Shown here one piece after another: positions 16,201 to 18,764 of a stretch of DNA of 18,764 bases (its first letter is position 1; each line of letters begins with the position of its first letter). A program made the position numbers and the translations under genes. This DNA comes from DATMQA01 sp035566895 (GTDB taxonomy: Bacteria > Verrucomicrobiota > Verrucomicrobiia > Limisphaerales > UBA8199), in contig DATMQA010000108.1 of the NCBI GenBank assembly GCA_035566895.1, positions 1 to 18,764 of the forward strand, given 5' to 3'. The notes under the pieces were generated by a model, which was not told where the DNA came from, made no database searches, and was given only the letters and a program-made list of their open reading frames with translations.

Positions 16201-17603
16201 TGAGCGGCGCCGCCGCCAAACCCATTGCGCGTGCGAAAGGCCAATTCGGAATCCGCAGCCGCTTTGGGCGACATTACAGGTGGGGACGGAGGAGGCGGAG
16301 TTGTTGCTACCGACCCAGAAAGTCCCAAGGTGTAAGTCTCGAAACTTGGAGCAGCGGAGCTCCCGAGTGTCACGGTCTTCTCCGTCTCGCGCTTTCCGAC
16401 CTCTTCCAGGCTCCTACCTCTATAGAGGCTTATTTCCTCTGGCGTGCGCCTGGTGCCTGCGGGGGTGTTGCCCTCAGCCGACAAACTTGGAGCAGCCGAG
16501 GCGCCAGCCGGCGAGAGCGCGAATCCGATTTCTCCATGTGGGGTTAGGGTCTCCAGCGGCGGTGGGGCCGATGCAGCCGTGGAAGGACTCAATTCCACGG
16601 TCTTGCCGCTAGTTACGGAGAAGAAGTAGCGTCCGCCAGTAATGTTTGCAGCCAATCCCTTCGTGCCATTGATCGCCTCGGCTGAGGGGACTTGAACAGT
16701 GATACCCGCTTCGGATTTCTGATTCTCTGGTACCAGACTTTCGGATGGCGGCAAAGAGGCGGACTGAAGCGGAGACACCAAATCTAACGCGCGTTGGGCC
16801 GGGTAGCCCATTTGAACCGCCGTATCATCCAAGGCCACCACACCGGAGGTATCCCGGCGTGCGGATCTGATTTCGCTGGTTGCGGGCGATGAGTCTTGCG
16901 CCTCGCCAGCCCCACCGTCGTGAGGCAGAACGATGGCGCTGCGGCCGTGCTCAAACGCAGGGAGGGCGGAAGCAAATAGGTCCATCTTGGGCTGACCATT
17001 TTGAGCGGTGCCGGGAGAAGAGTTCTGAGCGAGCTCCCGCTCCATTAGCTCGGTCGTCTCCCGACCCTTTTCAAGAACGTCGGTCTGGGTTCTAGCTGGT
17101 TTGAAAGGGAGAAGCTTCGGCCTCAAATCGGCCAGAGCTTTACCGAGGGCACCGTTCGCAGCCGACCAAACAACCGTCTGGTCAACGGCAGTTACGCTCG
17201 CATTGCGCTGGTGAAATGACCCGTAAAAAAGCACCGCGACCCCAATGACTCCGATAATAACTGCTGCAGCACTCATCGGCAGAGCCCAGTGCACAGGACG
17301 CTTTTGCGGTTTTGCAAACTCCTTCGGCGCGACGGTTTTGAAACGGGCCAGCAGTTTTTGGCGGCGGTCGTCGCCGAGGGCCAACGGCGCAGGTTGGGCG
17401 GCGAGCTCGGCGGCCGGGCTGGACTCGGTCTCGCGGACGAGAGCGACGGTTTGTTTGAGGCGTTCGTAAAGCTTGGCCAATTCAGGGTCCCGGGCGATGG
17501 CCTGCTGAAGGGCGGCGGCCTGGTCGGCCGGCAGTTCGCCGAGCAACAGCGCAGTCACGCGAGCTCCGAGTTCCTGGCGGGGTGTCGGAGTTTCTTGGCT
17601 CAT
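13272..17603 (-). CDS. Anti-sigma-like transmembrane protein with C-terminal YfbK-type von Willebrand factor A module
   Basis: Residues 1-105 are cytoplasmic and helical, like the N-terminus of anti-sigma regulators (L-L-L-G-E-L-P-A-D-Q-A-A, 19-30) but without a visible zinc motif. One transmembrane helix (~107-129) follows. Residues ~131-910 are a Ser/Pro/Ala-rich linker with imperfect repeats. A helical hairpin (~921-985) leads to a module matching E. coli YfbK in order: N-terminal segment F-S-T-F-S-L-N-V-S-D-V-S-F (1011-1023), VWA domain (~1097-1275) with intact MIDAS D-N-S-G-S-M (1105-1110), Thr1173 and Asp1203, then the YfbK C-terminal domain (A-D-V-K-T-Q-I-E-F-N-P, 1282-1292). The ATG at 17603 is chosen because the upstream extension is read from a REP-like repeat. 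It follows the ECF sigma gene, so I infer it controls that sigma factor in response to something bound outside the cytoplasm. Confidence 0.9.
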   Translation of the reverse strand: MSQETPTPRQELGARVTALLLGELPADQAAALQQAIARDPELAKLYERLKQTVALVRETESSPAAELAAQPAPLALGDDRRQKLLARFKTVAPKEFAKPQKRPVHWALPMSAAAVIIGVIGVAVLFYGSFHQRNASVTAVDQTVVWSAANGALGKALADLRPKLLPFKPARTQTDVLEKGRETTELMERELAQNSSPGTAQNGQPKMDLFASALPAFEHGRSAIVLPHDGGAGEAQDSSPATSEIRSARRDTSGVVALDDTAVQMGYPAQRALDLVSPLQSASLPPSESLVPENQKSEAGITVQVPSAEAINGTKGLAANITGGRYFFSVTSGKTVELSPSTAASAPPPLETLTPHGEIGFALSPAGASAAPSLSAEGNTPAGTRRTPEEISLYRGRSLEEVGKRETEKTVTLGSSAAPSFETYTLGLSGSVATTPPPPSPPVMSPKAAADSELAFRTRNGFGGGAAQGEIKLAQNRAPGGVAPSTGLPMPVTGLEGPAVQEEIKLGIGPSDGLAKTKSEAPAEKITLTGITTPGLLGANNPLVQRSTSAADIPAEPSLTTKGLPEPQSTARFKNGDVGDVLAADKVQRFTGSKISDGFSDAVPVAPGNPQVQRSTSAAVDNNASVPPPANSPVVGYNLQNATPEQIQTTLQDLFTRSKAPPVRQQAGDAFLFEKADGLSPGTPVADDRKALVLGDVPVAGTLFKSALDTSGNERELAAAASDRSFTVTNVSTSGYLGRMERGTPWQSIYTGTPADQSQQGGPSNPYSLNVVGYVNVPMTNGMTVASSDFAQRSYQAYEVNGGFGRIDAPLVSSAPSFSGKPTAANPQGFYPGTSLPDASGVRSHARSEIALPPSQARSSEDAYYSYGHETKQAATVAGVEEGRPVQLAEMDKVASAPSAPAAASASETAVNEAVIRPTYRIVLRQKLADANEAIKKRDIAAASKLYDDASELAHKIGSSGIEDEVKQIARAGSELENLKEKTKNSEADIAKRSAPAPIPQPEIQSCDNAFSTFSLNVSDVSFKLAAASLEKGVMPDPSTIRSEEFINAFDYRDPEPSAGVPIGFAWDRARYPFAQNRDLLRFSLKTAALGRQPGRPLNVVLLLDNSGSMERADRVQIIHEALRVLATQLKAQDTLSVVTFARTPRLWVDGVPGSQADKVVEEVSGLTPEGGTNLEEAMNLAYQTALRHYLANGINRVVLLTDGAANLGNVEPDALKKKVEDHRKQGVALDCFGIGWEGYNDDLLEVLSRNGDGRYGFLNTPEEAATEFAGQLAGALHVAAADVKTQIEFNPNRVTAWRQIGYAKHQLTKEQFRDNTVDAAEIGAAESGNALYVIAVNPAGEGPLGTVRVRYKVPGTTDYRKQEWAVPYKGNAAALDQAAPAMRLASTASAFSEWLVSSPYATEVTPDSLLGYLGGVPEVYGADARPKKLEWMIRQAKSVAGK

Positions 17604-17621
17604 ACGCAGGGCCACTGAGAA

Positions 17622-17766
17622 GTAGCGGGGATTTTCAATCTGCTGTATCGCCGACATGCCGTCGGCTGGCCGAGCGAATCAAAGCCCGATTCGGAGATGG
17701 CGGACGGCCAGCAGATTAAAAATCTGCGATACAGCAGATTGAAAATCTGCGCTACGCCTTCGGGCA
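17622..17766. repeat. REP-like element between the sigma and VWA genes
   Basis: Positions 17723-17766 are identical over 44 bases to 13173-13216. The left arm (17622-17650) is a diverged reverse complement of the right one. Internal hairpins are CCGAC-ATGCC-GTCGG and GCAGATT-AAA-AATCTGC. It fills most of the 178-bp gap between the sigma stop and the VWA start, so in a shared transcript it would form a strong structure just upstream of the VWA start codon. No U-run marks it as an intrinsic terminator. Confidence 0.85.
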
Positions 17767-17781
17767 GAATTTGGATTCTTT

Positions 17782-18330
17782 TCATTCCACAACTCCATTC
17801 TTAGCCAATTCTTCGCCAATCGCTTTCAAGGCATGATGCAGCAGGTAACCGACATGCCCCATCGTCAGCCCGGTGCGCGCGCTGATTTCTTTGTAAGACA
17901 GGTTCTCGTTAAATTTGAGCCGGACCAATTCGCGGCTGCGGTCATCGAGGGTTTCGAGGCTGAGGCGGACGAGGCCGATGCCTTCCAAGCGGGCGATTTG
18001 TTCGTCCGGCAACGGCTGAGGATCGGCCGTTTCGGCGCGCGGCGCGTCTTCATTAGCCGCGGGGAGGTCGAGCGATACAATCTTGCCGGCCTGGCGCCGC
18101 TGGTTGAGGGCGAGATTATGCACGGTGCGATAGAGCCAGCGCCGCGGCTCGCGCACTTCGTCAAACTGTGCATGCAGTCTCATGAAAGCTTCCTGCACGA
18201 GGTCCTCGGCGAGGGTCCGGTCACCCGCCAACCGCAACGCGTAGCTCAAAAGCGGGGACTCCAGAGCCGCAAACAGCTCTTCAATCGTCTCCGGCCCAAC
18301 GCTGGCGGGGTCTGGTGGCATGACGGCCAT
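17782..18330 (-). CDS. ECF-type RNA polymerase sigma factor
   Basis: A 182-residue sigma-70 family factor that would direct RNA polymerase to a small regulon. Region 2 spans ~17-80, including A-E-D-L-V-Q-E-A-F-M-R-L-H (41-53) for core binding and W-L-Y-R-T-V-H-N-L-A-L-N-Q-R-R (65-79) for -10 recognition. A variable acidic linker (81-117) precedes region 4 (119-175) with its helix-turn-helix S-Y-K-E-I-S-A-R-T-G-L-T (145-156). No region 1 or 3 is present, as expected for the ECF group. I chose the ATG at 18330; an in-frame GTG at 18357 and an ATG at 18321 are alternatives and none has a clear ribosome site. The next gene in the same direction is the anti-sigma/VWA gene, its probable regulator. 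Confidence 0.93.
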   Translation of the reverse strand: MAVMPPDPASVGPETIEELFAALESPLLSYALRLAGDRTLAEDLVQEAFMRLHAQFDEVREPRRWLYRTVHNLALNQRRQAGKIVSLDLPAANEDAPRAETADPQPLPDEQIARLEGIGLVRLSLETLDDRSRELVRLKFNENLSYKEISARTGLTMGHVGYLLHHALKAIGEELAKNGVVE

Positions 18331-18764
18331 GCGTGGCGACTTTAGGCGCTCAAGCACAATTCATCCAGCCGTTCCGGCGGTTGCGTCGTTCAAGGACATC
18401 GTGTCGTTACTGGATATGACACCTGACTGCATGGTTTCTTAGACGAAAAGCAGTGGAAAATGCTCCGTCCTGTCCGAAAGCCCCAAATCAAAACACCAAA
18501 CACCAAACACCAGAGAAACTCCAAAATCCAAGCTCCAAGCTCCAGGAAAAGCCCAAGCCTCAACCCCCAAACCATTACCTAGTGGCTCTGGCCAGGCAAA
18601 AGGAAAGGCGGAGGCCCGCTCTTGCCTAGCCTGACTTTCGCAACTCGACCTGGTTTTTGAGAATTTTCGCGAGGTGAATTCATTGTTTTCCGTGGAAATC
18701 AGCCGATTTCGTTTCAAAAACGCCTTGTAGTGCAGACCTAGTCTCTTCCGCCAGCATTCGAACC
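18331..18764. other. Non-coding end region with a low-complexity tract
   Basis: No gene can be supported. Positions ~18485-18570 hold short iterated words: CACCAAA three times in a row, and CCAAGCT/CCAGG words. On the minus strand they translate to a Leu/Trp/Gly-rich frame (18390-18575) that looks like a repeat artefact, not a protein. The sigma gene's promoter should lie between 18331 and ~18430, but I see no convincing box. The final bases (TCTTCCGCCA near 18747-18756) resemble the 3' end of a tRNA, but no T-arm precedes them. Confidence 0.45.

Noticed and set aside
17604..17657. Eighteen-residue N-terminal extension of the VWA protein
   Set aside because: It is translated from the left arm of the REP-like element; the ATG at 17603 begins the anti-sigma-like sequence.
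18371..18375. GGAAC (minus strand) upstream of the sigma gene as an ECF -35 box for autoregulation
   Set aside because: No matching -10 element (such as CGTC or GTC) occurs at 15-18 bases downstream, so it is probably chance.
18747..18764. TCTTCCGCCA resembling a tRNA-Ser 3' end, as a possible attachment site
   Set aside because: No T-arm or other tRNA part precedes it, no integrase is in the window and the sequence ends there; about ten matching bases are too few.

Overview
The window looks like chromosomal DNA from a Verrucomicrobiota bacterium, probably of the Limisphaerales/Pedosphaerales type (former subdivision 3). This is inferred from the high GC, a Tat-exported Gfo/Idh/MocA oxidoreductase, a fused substrate-binding/permease amino-acid importer, a YfbK-type von Willebrand protein fused to an anti-sigma-like N-terminus, and dense intergenic hairpin repeats of the GTAGCGCAGATTnnnAATCTGC kind. 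No rRNA, complete tRNA, CRISPR or phage gene is visible. All genes except one transposase-like gene lie on the minus strand.

Layout, low to high coordinates: (1) 1-234, non-coding DNA with two CTCTCCCC/GGGGAGAG hairpins. (2) 235-1617, a secreted Gfo/Idh/MocA oxidoreductase. (3) 1657-1887, a non-coding gap with two inverted arrays of the heptamer AAAACGT; the downstream array overlaps the end of the next gene. (4) 1884-4128, a two-gene polar amino-acid ABC importer: a substrate-binding/permease fusion and its ATPase, overlapping by 14 bp. (5) 4461-5279, a DUF6882-like protein of unknown function. (6) 5529-11984, a 2151-residue membrane-anchored protein with a signal peptide, two large beta-rich ectodomains, a central transmembrane cluster, a TPR-like segment and a C-terminal transmembrane helix. 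(7) 12035-13216, an inserted module: a REP-associated tyrosine transposase (RAYT) on the plus strand between two direct copies of a ~106-bp REP-like element. (8) 13272-17603, a 1443-residue protein that joins an anti-sigma-like cytoplasmic segment, one transmembrane helix, a ~780-residue low-complexity linker and a C-terminal YfbK/VWA module. (9) 17622-17766, another REP-like element. (10) 17782-18330, an ECF-type sigma factor. (11) 18331-18764, a non-coding end with a low-complexity tract.

In transcription order (right to left) the most interesting locus is ECF sigma, then anti-sigma/VWA membrane protein, then giant envelope protein. I infer that the first two form a sigma/anti-sigma pair in which an extracytoplasmic VWA domain senses a ligand or partner, and that the giant envelope protein is a target or partner. 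The REP/RAYT module sits between the last two genes and a REP-like hairpin sits between the first two, so the locus has been invaded or bracketed by REP elements. Functional links are inference from gene order and domain content only.
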